From contig JBMHBX010000031.1 in the NCBI GenBank assembly GCA_049890215.1, forward strand, positions 13,482-77,481: 64,000 nt of DNA, in the 5' to 3' direction. This document shows positions 35,140-44,556 of the stretch, in pieces (positions within the stretch are counted from its first letter, which is position 1; each line of letters opens with the position of its first letter). The stretch comes from UBA685 sp049890215 (GTDB lineage: Bacteria; Pseudomonadota; Alphaproteobacteria; Puniceispirillales; Puniceispirillaceae). Below the pieces are notes generated by a model, which was given only the letters and a program-made list of their open reading frames with translations, had not been told where the DNA came from and did not search any database. The translations under genes and the position numbers were made by a program.

Positions 35140-36033
35140 TTACGGCACTTCCACACCATTGGCAGCTTCATAGATTTCAAACCAGCTTTGCCTGTCCATT
35201 GTCACCTTTAGCGCGTCTGAGATCTGCGCGATACGGGACAGATTATTGGTACCAAGAACCGGCATGATGTTTGCCGGATGCGCCAATAGCCACGCCACTG
35301 CCACAGCCGCTGCATCTACCTGATAATGTGCGCCCATCTCTGCCAATTTATCATGAAGCGCTTTGTGTTTTGCCTCAAATATAGCGCCTCCTGCCAGAGG
35401 TGACCATGCCATAGGTGGCACAGCTCTTTCTTGCAAATAAGCGATATCACCATTGGTAAAAGCCTCATTGGCAATGACCGAAATTTCAATCTGATTTGTG
35501 GCCAGTTTGGTCCTCATGGCTGATTGCAACAAGGTCCAGTCATGACATTTGAAATTACTTACCCCCACAGATCCGACTTTCCCATCCGCCACAAGCTTAT
35601 CAAGGGCGCGGCCTGTTTGGTCAGCATCCATCATGGGATCAGGGCGGTGGATAAGCAACAGGTCAATTTGCTCAATCCCCATCAGCTGTAGCGAGGTCTC
35701 AACTGATTGGGTAATATGCGCAGCGCTTGTGTCATAATATTTAACGCGCGCACCACTATGCCGGCCTATCGGTGCGATAATATCACATTTTGTCACAATT
35801 TCGATTTGGTCCCGCAAAGACGGCGCCTGTCGCAAGGCTGCACCAAATATCTCTTCTGCCTCATAGCCACCATAGATATCAGCCTGATCCATCGTGGTGA
35901 TCCCTTGCGCGAGACAGGCCTCAATCTTTGCCTGAACATGGTCTGGCGCGGTATTGTCATCATCACCAAGGCGCCACATCCCGTAAATCAGGCGCGACAG
36001 GGATAAGGTATCATTCAGGCTAATTTTTTCCAT
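35140..36033 (-). CDS. Aldo/keto reductase
   Basis: A 297-residue NADPH-dependent reductase of the YdhF-like AKR group. The catalytic tetrad is visible: Asp in TMDQADIYGGYEAEE with Tyr two residues on, Lys in IEIVTKCDI, and His in LLIHRPDP. The final strand VLGTNNLSRI is the cofactor-binding region. Its start shares one base with the upstream LLM oxidoreductase stop, so they are coupled. Confidence 0.9.
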   Translation of the reverse strand: MEKISLNDTLSLSRLIYGMWRLGDDDNTAPDHVQAKIEACLAQGITTMDQADIYGGYEAEEIFGAALRQAPSLRDQIEIVTKCDIIAPIGRHSGARVKYYDTSAAHITQSVETSLQLMGIEQIDLLLIHRPDPMMDADQTGRALDKLVADGKVGSVGVSNFKCHDWTLLQSAMRTKLATNQIEISVIANEAFTNGDIAYLQERAVPPMAWSPLAGGAIFEAKHKALHDKLAEMGAHYQVDAAAVAVAWLLAHPANIMPVLGTNNLSRIAQISDALKVTMDRQSWFEIYEAANGVEVP

Positions 36034-37190
36034 TATAGTCTCTTTCCGGTACCAAGAGGGGTGGCAGGCATAGTTTGCGGCACGCGGCCATATTCATGAG
36101 GCAATGAGCATGTCTTCATCTCAGGCAACACAAGCTTGCCGATATAATCACATTCGTCAAGATGAGGATAGCCAGAGAAAATAAAACTCCGAATACCCAT
36201 TTTTTGATAAGATTCCAACTCAGATAATATCTGATCAGCAGATCCCACAAGCGCCGCACCACATCCAGAGCGTGCCCGTCCGACCCCTGTCCATAAATGC
36301 GGCTCAATGAACCCTTCCATGTCTGACAATTCACGATTACGTGCCTGTCGTGCCACCCCATATGAGGTAGAATCAAGGGCGCGTTCTCTTATTTTGCGGC
36401 CCTGCTCATCATCAAGCTGTGAGACAAGCATTTGCGCATAGTCACGCGCCTCTGCCTCAGTTTCACGCACAATCATATGAACACGCAAACCATAATCCAA
36501 TGTTCTGTCATAAGCTTCGGCTCTTTCATGAACCGTCTTCATTCTGGCTGATAAATCATCTTTGGTCTCAGGCCACATCAGATACACATCACAATGTTGC
36601 GCACACAGCTCCACTGCGGCCGGTGAATAGCCGCCAAAATACAGTAAAGGGCCACCATTTTGCTGATAAGGACGCGCCGGATCAGTGCTCAGCCCCTCAA
36701 ATTGATAAATCTCGCCCTCATAATGAATTTCATCTTGTGTCCATGCCTGCTTCAGGATTTCGACAACTTCGCGCGATCTCTGATAGCGATAAGAGCTGTC
36801 TTCTGTCTGCCCCGGAAAATCAGAGCTGATAATATTAATGGTCAGCCGCCCTTCCAGCATATGGTCTAAGGTGGCAATGGTACGCGCCAGCATAATTGGC
36901 TGCATTTCACCACAACGCACCGCGGCCAACAGATTCATCTTGGCTGTCAGAGGCGCACAGCCTGCCACAAAAGACAATGTATCCTGCCCCACCTGATAAG
37001 AGGACGGGCATAAAATATTCCGAAAACCATGTGATTCTGAACGTTTTACAATCTCAGAACAATGCGCCCAGCTAGAGCGCAAATCACCATCCGGCACACC
37101 TAAATAAGCAAAGTCATCTGAACATAAGGCAGCAAAAAAACTAACCTCTGCTGCCTGCAAATCAGGACTTGTGATAGGAACAACACTCAT
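36033..37190 (-). CDS. LLM-class flavin monooxygenase, SsuD-like
   Basis: A 385-residue luciferase-fold oxidoreductase resembling FMNH2-dependent alkanesulfonate monooxygenase (SsuD). Conserved parts are EGRLTINIISSDFPGQ, RYQRSREVVEILKQAW, PLLYFGGYSPAAVELC and the C-terminal LPHEYGRVPQ. It would cleave a C-S bond in a sulfonate or oxidise another small substrate. GTG 37199 is in frame, but AAGG is eight bases before ATG 37190. No flavin reductase (SsuE) is nearby. It is divergent from a GntR regulator. Confidence 0.85.
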   Translation of the reverse strand: MSVVPITSPDLQAAEVSFFAALCSDDFAYLGVPDGDLRSSWAHCSEIVKRSESHGFRNILCPSSYQVGQDTLSFVAGCAPLTAKMNLLAAVRCGEMQPIMLARTIATLDHMLEGRLTINIISSDFPGQTEDSSYRYQRSREVVEILKQAWTQDEIHYEGEIYQFEGLSTDPARPYQQNGGPLLYFGGYSPAAVELCAQHCDVYLMWPETKDDLSARMKTVHERAEAYDRTLDYGLRVHMIVRETEAEARDYAQMLVSQLDDEQGRKIRERALDSTSYGVARQARNRELSDMEGFIEPHLWTGVGRARSGCGAALVGSADQILSELESYQKMGIRSFIFSGYPHLDECDYIGKLVLPEMKTCSLPHEYGRVPQTMPATPLGTGKRL

Positions 37191-37286
37191 AAAAGTCACC
37201 TTTTTCGACTGACATCTTGATTTTTGACAGAATAACAGGCATTTTAAGGTAAATCAATAGTGTATCAATTTTTTCAATCTGGCCAG

Positions 37287-38015
37287 ATGACAGATCTTTT
37301 TGACACAGAAAAACAGGCATATAATGCGCAAAACCAGAGTGCTTTGCCTGTCTTTTTACAAATCGCAGAACATATCGCGCGCCAGATAAGTGCCGGCCAT
37401 CTCCTGCCAGATGCCAAACTGCCCGGTGAGCGCGAAATGGCGCATGAGTACAAAGTTGCGGTTGGCACATTGCGCAAATCTCTTGCCCACCTTACCCAGC
37501 TTGGCCTTCTGAGACGAAAACAAGGCTCAGGCAATTATATTGCACGCAATGAAAACGCTGCCTCTTTATATAGTTTTTTTCGCCTTGAGCTTCATCACGG
37601 TGGCGGTCTGCCATCAGCGCGTCTTCTTGATGTCACAAAATTGCAGAAACCAGATGATTTGCCTGAATTTGGCACCAGCTCATTCGGGCACCGGTTTCGC
37701 CGCATAAGATATCTTGATGACTGGCCTGTGGCGCTCGAAGAAATATGGCTTGATGGTGCCTGCGCTGATCATATTGAGGCCGCTAATGTCTCAGATGCGC
37801 TTTATCATTATTATAAAACAGAGCTTGGCCAATGGGTGGTAAAAGCAGAAGATTCCATCGGCCTTGCCCCGCCCCCCTCCTGGTATAAAGGGGCACTCAA
37901 CAACCCTATGGGATTTATTGAGAGATTTGGCTGGTCTCAGGACGCAATTGCGATAGAATATTCACGAACATGGTATGCCGCAGACAGGGCACGCTATGTC
38001 TCACGTTTGAAATAA
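37287..38015 (+). CDS. GntR/HutC-family transcriptional regulator
   Basis: A 242-residue regulator with an N-terminal GntR winged HTH (about 15-85; LPGEREMAHEYKVAVGTLRK) and a C-terminal UTRA-type ligand domain (RFRRIRYLDDWPVALEEIW). UTRA domains sense sugars, amino acids or related metabolites. It is divergent from the LLM/AKR pair and upstream of the Gfo/Idh/MocA gene (51 bases), so it probably controls both. The frame is open upstream, but ATG 37287 starts at the family-typical place; no strong ribosome binding site is seen. Confidence 0.85.
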   Translation: MTDLFDTEKQAYNAQNQSALPVFLQIAEHIARQISAGHLLPDAKLPGEREMAHEYKVAVGTLRKSLAHLTQLGLLRRKQGSGNYIARNENAASLYSFFRLELHHGGGLPSARLLDVTKLQKPDDLPEFGTSSFGHRFRRIRYLDDWPVALEEIWLDGACADHIEAANVSDALYHYYKTELGQWVVKAEDSIGLAPPPSWYKGALNNPMGFIERFGWSQDAIAIEYSRTWYAADRARYVSRLK

Positions 38016-38066
38016 ACAATCATAACCAAAGCTGAATAAAGCACAGAGCTGAAAAAGAGTGGTAAG

Positions 38067-39152
38067 ATGACAATATATTACGGCATAATCGGCTGCGGCA
38101 TGATGGGCGGCGAACATCTTCGCAATATCGCCTTACTTGACGATGCAAAAGTACAAATCATTTATGAGCCTGATGAGGCCATGCGCAAAGCAGCACATGC
38201 CATCGCGCCAGATGCCTTATTTGCAGACAGCATAGATGCGTTATTATCTCATGACCCTTTAGATTGTTTGGTCATCGTCAGCCCGAACCATTGCCATATA
38301 GAACAACTTGAGCAAATTGCCGCAAAGCGCACTTTGCCTATCCTTGTTGAAAAACCTCTTTATACAAGCCCTGATGATTATGACCGCATTCTTGCGTTTC
38401 AGCAAAGCTATCAGGCGCCTGTTTGGGTGGCTATGGAATATCGCTATATGCCACCTCTTCAGCAATTCATCCAACAAGCAGCAGAGGTGACAGGCGGCAT
38501 AAAAATGCTGACCATCACAGAACATCGCTTTGCCTTTCTTGAAAAAGTCGGCAACTGGAACCGGTTTAACGCCAATTCAGGTGGTACATTTGTTGAAAAA
38601 TGTTGTCATTTTTTTGACCTGATGCGGCACATCCTTGGCGCAAATCCGGTACAGGTGATGGCAAGCGCCGGTCAGGAGGTCAACCATCTTGACGAGATAT
38701 ATGACGGCAAAGCCTCTGATATCTGGGATTGCGGCTATGTGATAGTCGATTTTGAAAATGGCACACGCGCCATGCTTGAATTATCCATGTTTGCCGAAGG
38801 CTCAGAATATCAGGAAATGATTCACGCCATTGGCCCCAAGGGAAAAATTGAGGTGCAATTGCCCGGCCCTGCCCGTTTTTGGTCAGGGGCGCCGGAAAAT
38901 CGCCCTGTCCCAAAACTCATCACAAGCCCGCGTGATACATGCAATCCGCTCACAACATTATGCCCGATTGATGAAACCATTCTTGCAGCCGGCGATCATA
39001 ATGGCTCTACCTTTCATCAGCACACACGCTTTGCACAAGTCGTGCGCGCCGCAGCGCCTGTTGAGGTTACAATTGATGATGGCATATGGGCTGTGCGTAT
39101 TGGCCATGCCGCACAACAATCAGCCAGAACAGGCCAAATCGTCACTCTGTGA
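38067..39152 (+). CDS. Gfo/Idh/MocA-family oxidoreductase
   Basis: A 361-residue NAD(P)-dependent dehydrogenase. It has the N-terminal Rossmann loop GIIGCGMMGGEHL, the central VEKPLYTS Lys-Pro motif, and the GGTFVEKCCHFFDLMRHILG region with the catalytic His. This family oxidises inositols, sugars and related polyols. The ATG has AAGAG-type purines before it. It follows the GntR regulator and precedes a hairpin that ends the opposite transcript. Confidence 0.9.
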   Translation: MTIYYGIIGCGMMGGEHLRNIALLDDAKVQIIYEPDEAMRKAAHAIAPDALFADSIDALLSHDPLDCLVIVSPNHCHIEQLEQIAAKRTLPILVEKPLYTSPDDYDRILAFQQSYQAPVWVAMEYRYMPPLQQFIQQAAEVTGGIKMLTITEHRFAFLEKVGNWNRFNANSGGTFVEKCCHFFDLMRHILGANPVQVMASAGQEVNHLDEIYDGKASDIWDCGYVIVDFENGTRAMLELSMFAEGSEYQEMIHAIGPKGKIEVQLPGPARFWSGAPENRPVPKLITSPRDTCNPLTTLCPIDETILAAGDHNGSTFHQHTRFAQVVRAAAPVEVTIDDGIWAVRIGHAAQQSARTGQIVTL

Positions 39153-39159
39153 AACTGAT

Positions 39160-39180
39160 AAAAAGGGGCATGCCACCCCT
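39160..39180 (-). terminator. Probable terminator after the TctE kinase
   Basis: On the minus strand AGGGG and CCCCT arms with a seven-base loop are followed by TTTTT. It lies directly after the kinase stop (39183). The stem is short, so confidence is moderate. Confidence 0.5.
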
Positions 39181-39182
39181 CC

Positions 39183-40538
39183 TTAGCCGTCAAATATAAT
39201 GGTGAATATATTACTGCCATTAGCATAGCGATACCCCACAGACGCCTGATGGGCTTGAGCAATTTCTTTGACAATGGCAAGGCCGAGGCCTGTTCCCTCT
39301 CCTGCCCCGCCTTGCTCAAATCGCTCAAAGATACGCTCTCGCAAAGGCTTTGGAACTGGCATGCCGTCATTGGCGACTGTGATACGAAACACACCTTTTA
39401 CCCTTTTGCTTTCAACACTTATGTGGCTGAGATTTGCGCCCCCATGAACAAGCGCATTATCAATCAGATTGGCAATGGCTTGTGCCATAAGCGCTTCATC
39501 TAATGCCATTGTCTGTTGCCCGCAGCCAGGCTCAAATGACAATGCAACATCATGTTTCAATATGGCCGCCCCTTGTTCCTGCACAACATGGCGCAAAAAC
39601 GAATCAATCATGACAGTTGTTTTTTTCTCTTTTGTCTGGCGCACACGCTCATAGGACAAAAGCTGCTGTGTCAGACGCGAGAGGCTTTGACTTGCCTTTG
39701 TCAAATCACGCAAGCGTTCTTTTGCATCATGTAATGTTTGGGAACGGCTTGCCACTTCAGCAAGCGCTTGAATGCCGGCAACAGGGTTTCGCAACTGATG
39801 GGCAGCATTGGAAATAAACCTGTCCTGGTCTTTTTGAGAGGATCGCACATCACGAAACAACTCATTTAAGCGTTGCACGATTGTCTCAACTTCTTGTGGT
39901 ACCTGCCTTTGTATCGGCGAGAGATCAGAGCTTGAGCGCTGAGAGATAGCAGACTCAAGAGACCGCAACGGCCGCAAGCCTACACCAATGCCAAAAAACA
40001 CAACAACCAACACAGTCAGCAATAACAATCCGGCTATCAAAAGACCTTGCAGCACAAGTTGCGTGGTAAAATTTTGTCGTTCTGCCCTGTCCTGCCAGAC
40101 AGACACCACCACATCACCTGTAAGCTGATCAACTTGTGCGATTTGCCTTAACTGAACAACATGGACCTCCCTGCCACGATGGGTGGAATCAAAAAACACC
40201 AACTCATTGGCGATCCTGTCAACTGATTTTGGCCGCACAGGTGGCGGTGAATAGCCTGTTACAAAACCGCCATCAGGGCCCCTGACATGATAAAAAAACA
40301 GAGCGCCCCCTGCTTCTTCAAACAAAGCCTTGGTTGCAGGTGACAGGCTTTCCCCGCCAGAAGCCTGCATGTCACTAAATATGGCAAGAGTCATCAGGGA
40401 TAATTTTTGATCAAATACAGCATTTGCTGAGGATACTGACTGGCGATATTGCCATGACAGTGCCCCGACAGACATCAGCAATAATGGCACCAATATCAAA
40501 AATAAAAGCCTGAGCCGCAGTGAAAAGGCAAAGATCAT
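39183..40538 (-). CDS. Sensor histidine kinase (TctE-like)
   Basis: A 451-residue inner-membrane kinase with an N-terminal helix (about 8-28), a periplasmic sensor region, a second helix (about 163-187), a dimerisation/phosphoacceptor domain with RFISNAAHQLRNPVAG (His in the H-box) and a C-terminal ATPase domain with AIANLIDNALVHGG and GEGTGLGLAIV. The neighbouring response regulator overlaps its start by four bases, and the tricarboxylate transporter lies next to them, so citrate or another tricarboxylate is the likely signal, as for TctDE of Salmonella. Confidence 0.88.
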   Translation of the reverse strand: MIFAFSLRLRLLFLILVPLLLMSVGALSWQYRQSVSSANAVFDQKLSLMTLAIFSDMQASGGESLSPATKALFEEAGGALFFYHVRGPDGGFVTGYSPPPVRPKSVDRIANELVFFDSTHRGREVHVVQLRQIAQVDQLTGDVVVSVWQDRAERQNFTTQLVLQGLLIAGLLLLTVLVVVFFGIGVGLRPLRSLESAISQRSSSDLSPIQRQVPQEVETIVQRLNELFRDVRSSQKDQDRFISNAAHQLRNPVAGIQALAEVASRSQTLHDAKERLRDLTKASQSLSRLTQQLLSYERVRQTKEKKTTVMIDSFLRHVVQEQGAAILKHDVALSFEPGCGQQTMALDEALMAQAIANLIDNALVHGGANLSHISVESKRVKGVFRITVANDGMPVPKPLRERIFERFEQGGAGEGTGLGLAIVKEIAQAHQASVGYRYANGSNIFTIIFDG

Positions 40539-41206
40539 AGCCTTTGTTCCTGCAAATAATAGCCGATACCCCTTGCCGTTTTAATGGTCAGACCACTTAC
40601 CTTCAGCTTCTGGCGCAAACGCGATATCACAACTTCAATGGTTGCTTCATTTACGTCACTTCCAATGCCATAAATATGATTGATCAATTTCGTTTTGGCC
40701 GTGATTTTTTCACCTGCCTGACACAAACATTCAATCGCGGCAAATTCTTTGCGTGTTAATTGCAAATCTTTGCCGTCACACAACACAAAGCGGCCTTCCA
40801 AATCAACATCAAGATCACCGATTGAGATCACTCTGCTTGGCTCTTGCGGTTTGCGCCGCAACAGGGCACGCACTCTGGCATCAAGCTCATCAATATCAAA
40901 TGGTTTTGTTAAATAATCATCTGCCCCTGCATCAAGACCTGCGACTCTCTCTTCGACTTTATCTCTTGCAGTCAGCACCAGAACAGGTGTCTGACAATGG
41001 CTTCTGCGCACAGATAACAAAATATCTATGCCAGACTGGCCTGGCAAATTCACATCCAAAATCGCAAGATCAAACTCTTCTTGCAGCAAAAACCGCTCTC
41101 CTTCCATGCCATCTGTTACATGCGTCACACCATGGCCCTGGTCATGAAAATGATGATGGAGTGCAGTTGCCAATGCGTGATTATCTTCAATGATAAGAAT
41201 TTTCAT
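40535..41206 (-). CDS. Response regulator, OmpR family (TctD-like)
   Basis: A 223-residue regulator with a receiver domain (phospho-acceptor Asp51 in LAILDVNLPGQSG, acidic pair EDN at 7-9, Lys in LTKPFD) and a C-terminal winged HTH (about 125-222, LQLTRKEFAAIECL). It overlaps the kinase gene (ATGA). It is divergent from tctC, and the inverted repeat at 41280-41309 lies between them. ATG 41206 is preferred over the in-frame start at 41224 because receiver domains begin there. Confidence 0.9.
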   Translation of the reverse strand: MKILIIEDNHALATALHHHFHDQGHGVTHVTDGMEGERFLLQEEFDLAILDVNLPGQSGIDILLSVRRSHCQTPVLVLTARDKVEERVAGLDAGADDYLTKPFDIDELDARVRALLRRKPQEPSRVISIGDLDVDLEGRFVLCDGKDLQLTRKEFAAIECLCQAGEKITAKTKLINHIYGIGSDVNEATIEVVISRLRQKLKVSGLTIKTARGIGYYLQEQRL

Positions 41207-41279
41207 TTTGTAAGGTTTATGCAAGGTTCATTGGTTAGGGTTTTATCGTGGCTGAATATCAGGCTATCACATCAAGCAG

Positions 41280-41309
41280 ATGAAACCATCATTTAACTGA
41301 TGGTATCAT
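41280..41309. promoter_or_regulatory. Inverted repeat between tctD and tctC
   Basis: ACCATCA (41285-41291) and TGATGGT (41298-41304) are perfect arms with a six-base spacer, extended by ATGA and TCAT after one mismatch. It lies about 45 bases before the tctC start, in the divergent region, and is a reasonable TctD binding site. Confidence 0.5.
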
Positions 41310-41353
41310 GCAGGTGGCGGTCTGTTTCAGTAATCTTATTTTTGGAGGAAAAA

Positions 41354-42445
41354 ATGAAAAAACTAACACGCTTTGCTGTCAGCACAGCGGTTGCAATGGG
41401 TTTTGCAACAGCCGTATCACTGCCAGCCTCAGCCGATGTTGACTTTAGCGGCAAGACAATTGAATGGACAATTCCATTCTCAGAAACAGGTGGTTCAGCA
41501 AAATGGGCAAACTTCTTTGCCCCGCTTTTATCAGAAAATCTGCCTGGCAACCCGAATGTGGTTGTTAAATTCATGCCAGGTGCCGGTTCCACAAAAGGGG
41601 CTAACTGGTTTCAGGAACAAAAGCATAAAGATGGCACAGTCATGTTTGGCTCATCAGGCTCAACACAGTTCCCATATCTTCTTGGCGATCCTCGCGTTCG
41701 CTATGAATATGCAGACTGGAACCCTGTTATGGCCTCAGGCACAGGCGGTGTTGCTTATTTGAACCCTGAAGCAGCAAAAAGCTTCGATGGCTCAGCAAAT
41801 GGCCTGAAAGGCATGACATTTGTTTATGGTAATCAGGGCGCAACACGTCTTGACCTTATCCCTGCTTTGGCATGGGAAATGCTTGGCATGAATGTAGAGC
41901 ATGTCATGGGCATTAAAGGGCGTGGTGATGGCCGCAAGATGTTTGAATCAGGCGAAGCCACAATTGATTATCAGACATCATCATCATATCTGAAGTCAGT
42001 TCAGCCTTTGGTTGATGAAGGCAAAGCTGTTCCAATGATGACATGGGGCGCTTTGGATGCCAATGGCGATATTGTGCGTGATCCGACTTTCCCGAACATT
42101 CCGACTTTCAAAGAAGTTTGTAACGCAACAGATGGCTGTGAGACCAAAGGTGCGGCATGGGATGCATGGAAAGCCTTCTTTATCGCAGGTTTCCCGTCAC
42201 AAAAAATCGCCTTCTTGCCAGCTGGCACACCACAAGATGTAATCGACACATATGCAAAAGCATTTGCTGCGATTCAGGCACGTCCTGATTTTGCTGAAAT
42301 CTCAGCAAAGCGTCTTGGTAAATACCCAATGTTTGTTGGCGCTGATGCCAAGAGCGCTCTTGGCGGTGCTATCACCGTATCAGACAGCGCAAAAGGCTAT
42401 GTGACAACATGGTTGCAGGATGAGTTTGGTGTTTCACTAAACTAG
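41354..42445 (+). CDS. tctC: TctC-type tricarboxylate-binding protein (Bug family)
   Basis: A 363-residue periplasmic solute-binding protein of the tripartite tricarboxylate transporter (TTT) class with signal peptide (about 1-26, ending LPASA). Bug-family blocks include VKFMPGAGSTKGANWF near 70-85 and the C-terminal LPAGTPQDVIDTYAKAF. GGAGG lies six bases before ATG 41354. A terminator follows it before the permease gene, which would give more binding protein than permease, as is common for such systems. Confidence 0.92.
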   Translation: MKKLTRFAVSTAVAMGFATAVSLPASADVDFSGKTIEWTIPFSETGGSAKWANFFAPLLSENLPGNPNVVVKFMPGAGSTKGANWFQEQKHKDGTVMFGSSGSTQFPYLLGDPRVRYEYADWNPVMASGTGGVAYLNPEAAKSFDGSANGLKGMTFVYGNQGATRLDLIPALAWEMLGMNVEHVMGIKGRGDGRKMFESGEATIDYQTSSSYLKSVQPLVDEGKAVPMMTWGALDANGDIVRDPTFPNIPTFKEVCNATDGCETKGAAWDAWKAFFIAGFPSQKIAFLPAGTPQDVIDTYAKAFAAIQARPDFAEISAKRLGKYPMFVGADAKSALGGAITVSDSAKGYVTTWLQDEFGVSLN

Positions 42446-42460
42446 TCAGTGAACAAATAA

Positions 42461-42497
42461 ACCCTTGCCGGTCATAGATTGGCAAGGGTCTTTTTTT
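42461..42497 (+). terminator. Intra-operon terminator between tctC and tctAB
   Basis: ACCCTTGCC (42461-42469) and GGCAAGGGT (42481-42489) form a 9-bp stem with an 11-base loop, followed by C and seven T (42491-42497). The permease start is only 15 bases later, so it is likely an attenuating partial terminator. Confidence 0.85.
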
Positions 42498-42511
42498 ACA
42501 GAAGTTCAGCC

Positions 42512-44542
42512 ATGGATATTTTTATTTCTGCCTTTCCTGCCTTTATTGACGCATGGGGATTAATCTTAACACCCAGCGTACTTGGTTACTTATTGCTTGG
42601 TGTCACGATGGGACTTGCGATTGGCATTTTCCCGGGCCTTGGCGGGATTGCAGGCTTGTCACTTGTCCTGCCCTTTATGTTTGGGCTTGAGCCTGTCTAT
42701 GGCCTTGCTTTGATGATTGGCATGGTCGCGATTGTGCCAACATCTGATACTTTTGCCTCTGTTCTTATGGGGATACCCGGCTCATCAGCCTCACAGGCCA
42801 CTGTGCTGGACGGCTTTCCGATGGCAAAAAAGGGATTGGCAGCACGTGCCTTATCCGCAGCATTTGCCTCTTCACTATTTGGCGGGCTTGTCGGGGCTTT
42901 TTTCCTTACGTTTTTTATCTTAATTGCGCGCCCCGTTGTTCTGGAATTCAGGTCACCTGAATTATTAATGGTCTCTGCCTTCGGGTTATCTATGGTTGGC
43001 ATTCTGGCAGGACGGGTGGCTATCAAGGGCATCATGGCCGCAGGCATTGGCATGCTTGTTGCTTCTATTGGCGAGGGGCCATTTAATGGCGAGCTGCGCA
43101 TGTCGAGCTATGATTACCCCTACCTAACTGACGGGTTAAAGCTTGTGATTGTGGGGCTTGGCATTTTTGCGATCCCTGAGATTGTCGCACTTCTTCGTCA
43201 GGATAAAGCCATTTCAGACAAAGCAAATCTGGGCTCTGGCTGGCTTGACGGCGTCAAAGACTGGTGGGCCAATAAATGGTTATCTGTTCGCTGTTCTCTT
43301 ATTGGCGTTATTGTGGGCGTGATACCTGGTCTAGGCGGTTCTGTTGTGGACTGGATTGCTTATGGTCACACCATCCAGACAACCAAAGACAAACAAACAT
43401 TTGGCAAAGGTGATGTGCGCGGCGTCATAGGGCCGGAAAGCTCAAACAACGCCAAAGAAGGTGGCGGTCTTGTGCCAACCTTATTATTTGGCATTCCCGG
43501 CTCAGGCTCAATGGCCATCTTTATTGGTGCATTATCACTTCTTGGCTCCGGCGAGCTTGAAGTTGGTCAGGTCATGCTCAAAAACAATCTGAACTATACC
43601 TATGCCATTGTCTGGCTATTGGCTCTTGCCAATGTGTTTGGCACAATTTTATGTATTGCCCTGTCAGGACAAATCGCAAGGCTAACCACCATTCGCTTTG
43701 TGTTAATCGCGCCTTTCATTTTCATGATCATCTCATTTGCAGCTTTCCAGTCAGGGCAGAATCTGATGGATTTAGGCGCCTTATTTGCAATTGGTTTGCT
43801 TGGTATTTTGATGCGCCGTTTTGACTGGTCGCGCCCTGCTTTTCTGATTGGGTTTGTTCTGGCTAATCCTGTTGAAAATTACGCAAATAATGCGACACAG
43901 ATTGCCGGCATACGGTTCCGTCAGGGGTTTGAGGCAGGCATGGATTATCTCGCCAGTCCGATTGTGATAACGCTGATTATCATCACTGTGGTCTCTGTCA
44001 TTGTTGGCCTGCGACAGGCCAAAGCGCTGCAAGCTGAAGGTGATGTTCCCTCTGGTCACAAACGTGCCCCGTTTTTATTCCTGCTCTGTTTAACAGGCTT
44101 TGCAATCTATGCCCTTTATGATGCAGCGAGCATACCAAATTATGCCTTTGTTGATGCTGTCTTTCCTTTGACCATTGCGTGCATATCTGTTTTCTGCGGC
44201 CTTGTCCTTGCGATTCAAATGCGCCTGAAACCAGAAACAGACCCGCTATTTGCTGACAGAGAACATTTCGATGCCAAAGAACAGAACAGCCATGGATTAT
44301 GGTCAACCTTAAAATGGTTTGCAGGCTTGCTTCTTGTGACAAGCTTGCTTGGTTTTATTTTGGCCCTGGCAGGCTTTTTACTCTTATTCTTCCGCCTCAG
44401 AGCAGGCGTCAGCTGGCTAGTGACCATGATATTAAGCGGCGCGGGCATTGGCTTTATGTGTTTTATGGCATGGCTTTTGAACAGAGATTTTCCACCCGGC
44501 CTCCTGCAATCTTATTTTGATTTGCCCTGGCCATTTACCTGA
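42512..44542 (+). CDS. Fused TctA-TctB permease of the tripartite tricarboxylate transporter
   Basis: A 676-residue membrane protein. Residues 1-510 are TctA (PF01970), with GIFPGLGGIAGLSLVLPFMFGL at the N-terminus, MGIPGSSASQATVLDGFPMA in the middle and GVIPGLGGSVVDWIAYG later. Residues about 518-676 are a TctB-like four-helix domain (PF07331). In the standard system these are two separate proteins. It couples uptake of the TctC-bound substrate to an ion gradient. It starts 66 bases after tctC and continues into two catabolic enzymes. Confidence 0.9.
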   Translation: MDIFISAFPAFIDAWGLILTPSVLGYLLLGVTMGLAIGIFPGLGGIAGLSLVLPFMFGLEPVYGLALMIGMVAIVPTSDTFASVLMGIPGSSASQATVLDGFPMAKKGLAARALSAAFASSLFGGLVGAFFLTFFILIARPVVLEFRSPELLMVSAFGLSMVGILAGRVAIKGIMAAGIGMLVASIGEGPFNGELRMSSYDYPYLTDGLKLVIVGLGIFAIPEIVALLRQDKAISDKANLGSGWLDGVKDWWANKWLSVRCSLIGVIVGVIPGLGGSVVDWIAYGHTIQTTKDKQTFGKGDVRGVIGPESSNNAKEGGGLVPTLLFGIPGSGSMAIFIGALSLLGSGELEVGQVMLKNNLNYTYAIVWLLALANVFGTILCIALSGQIARLTTIRFVLIAPFIFMIISFAAFQSGQNLMDLGALFAIGLLGILMRRFDWSRPAFLIGFVLANPVENYANNATQIAGIRFRQGFEAGMDYLASPIVITLIIITVVSVIVGLRQAKALQAEGDVPSGHKRAPFLFLLCLTGFAIYALYDAASIPNYAFVDAVFPLTIACISVFCGLVLAIQMRLKPETDPLFADREHFDAKEQNSHGLWSTLKWFAGLLLVTSLLGFILALAGFLLLFFRLRAGVSWLVTMILSGAGIGFMCFMAWLLNRDFPPGLLQSYFDLPWPFT

Positions 44543-44556
44543 GGATGAAGTCATAG

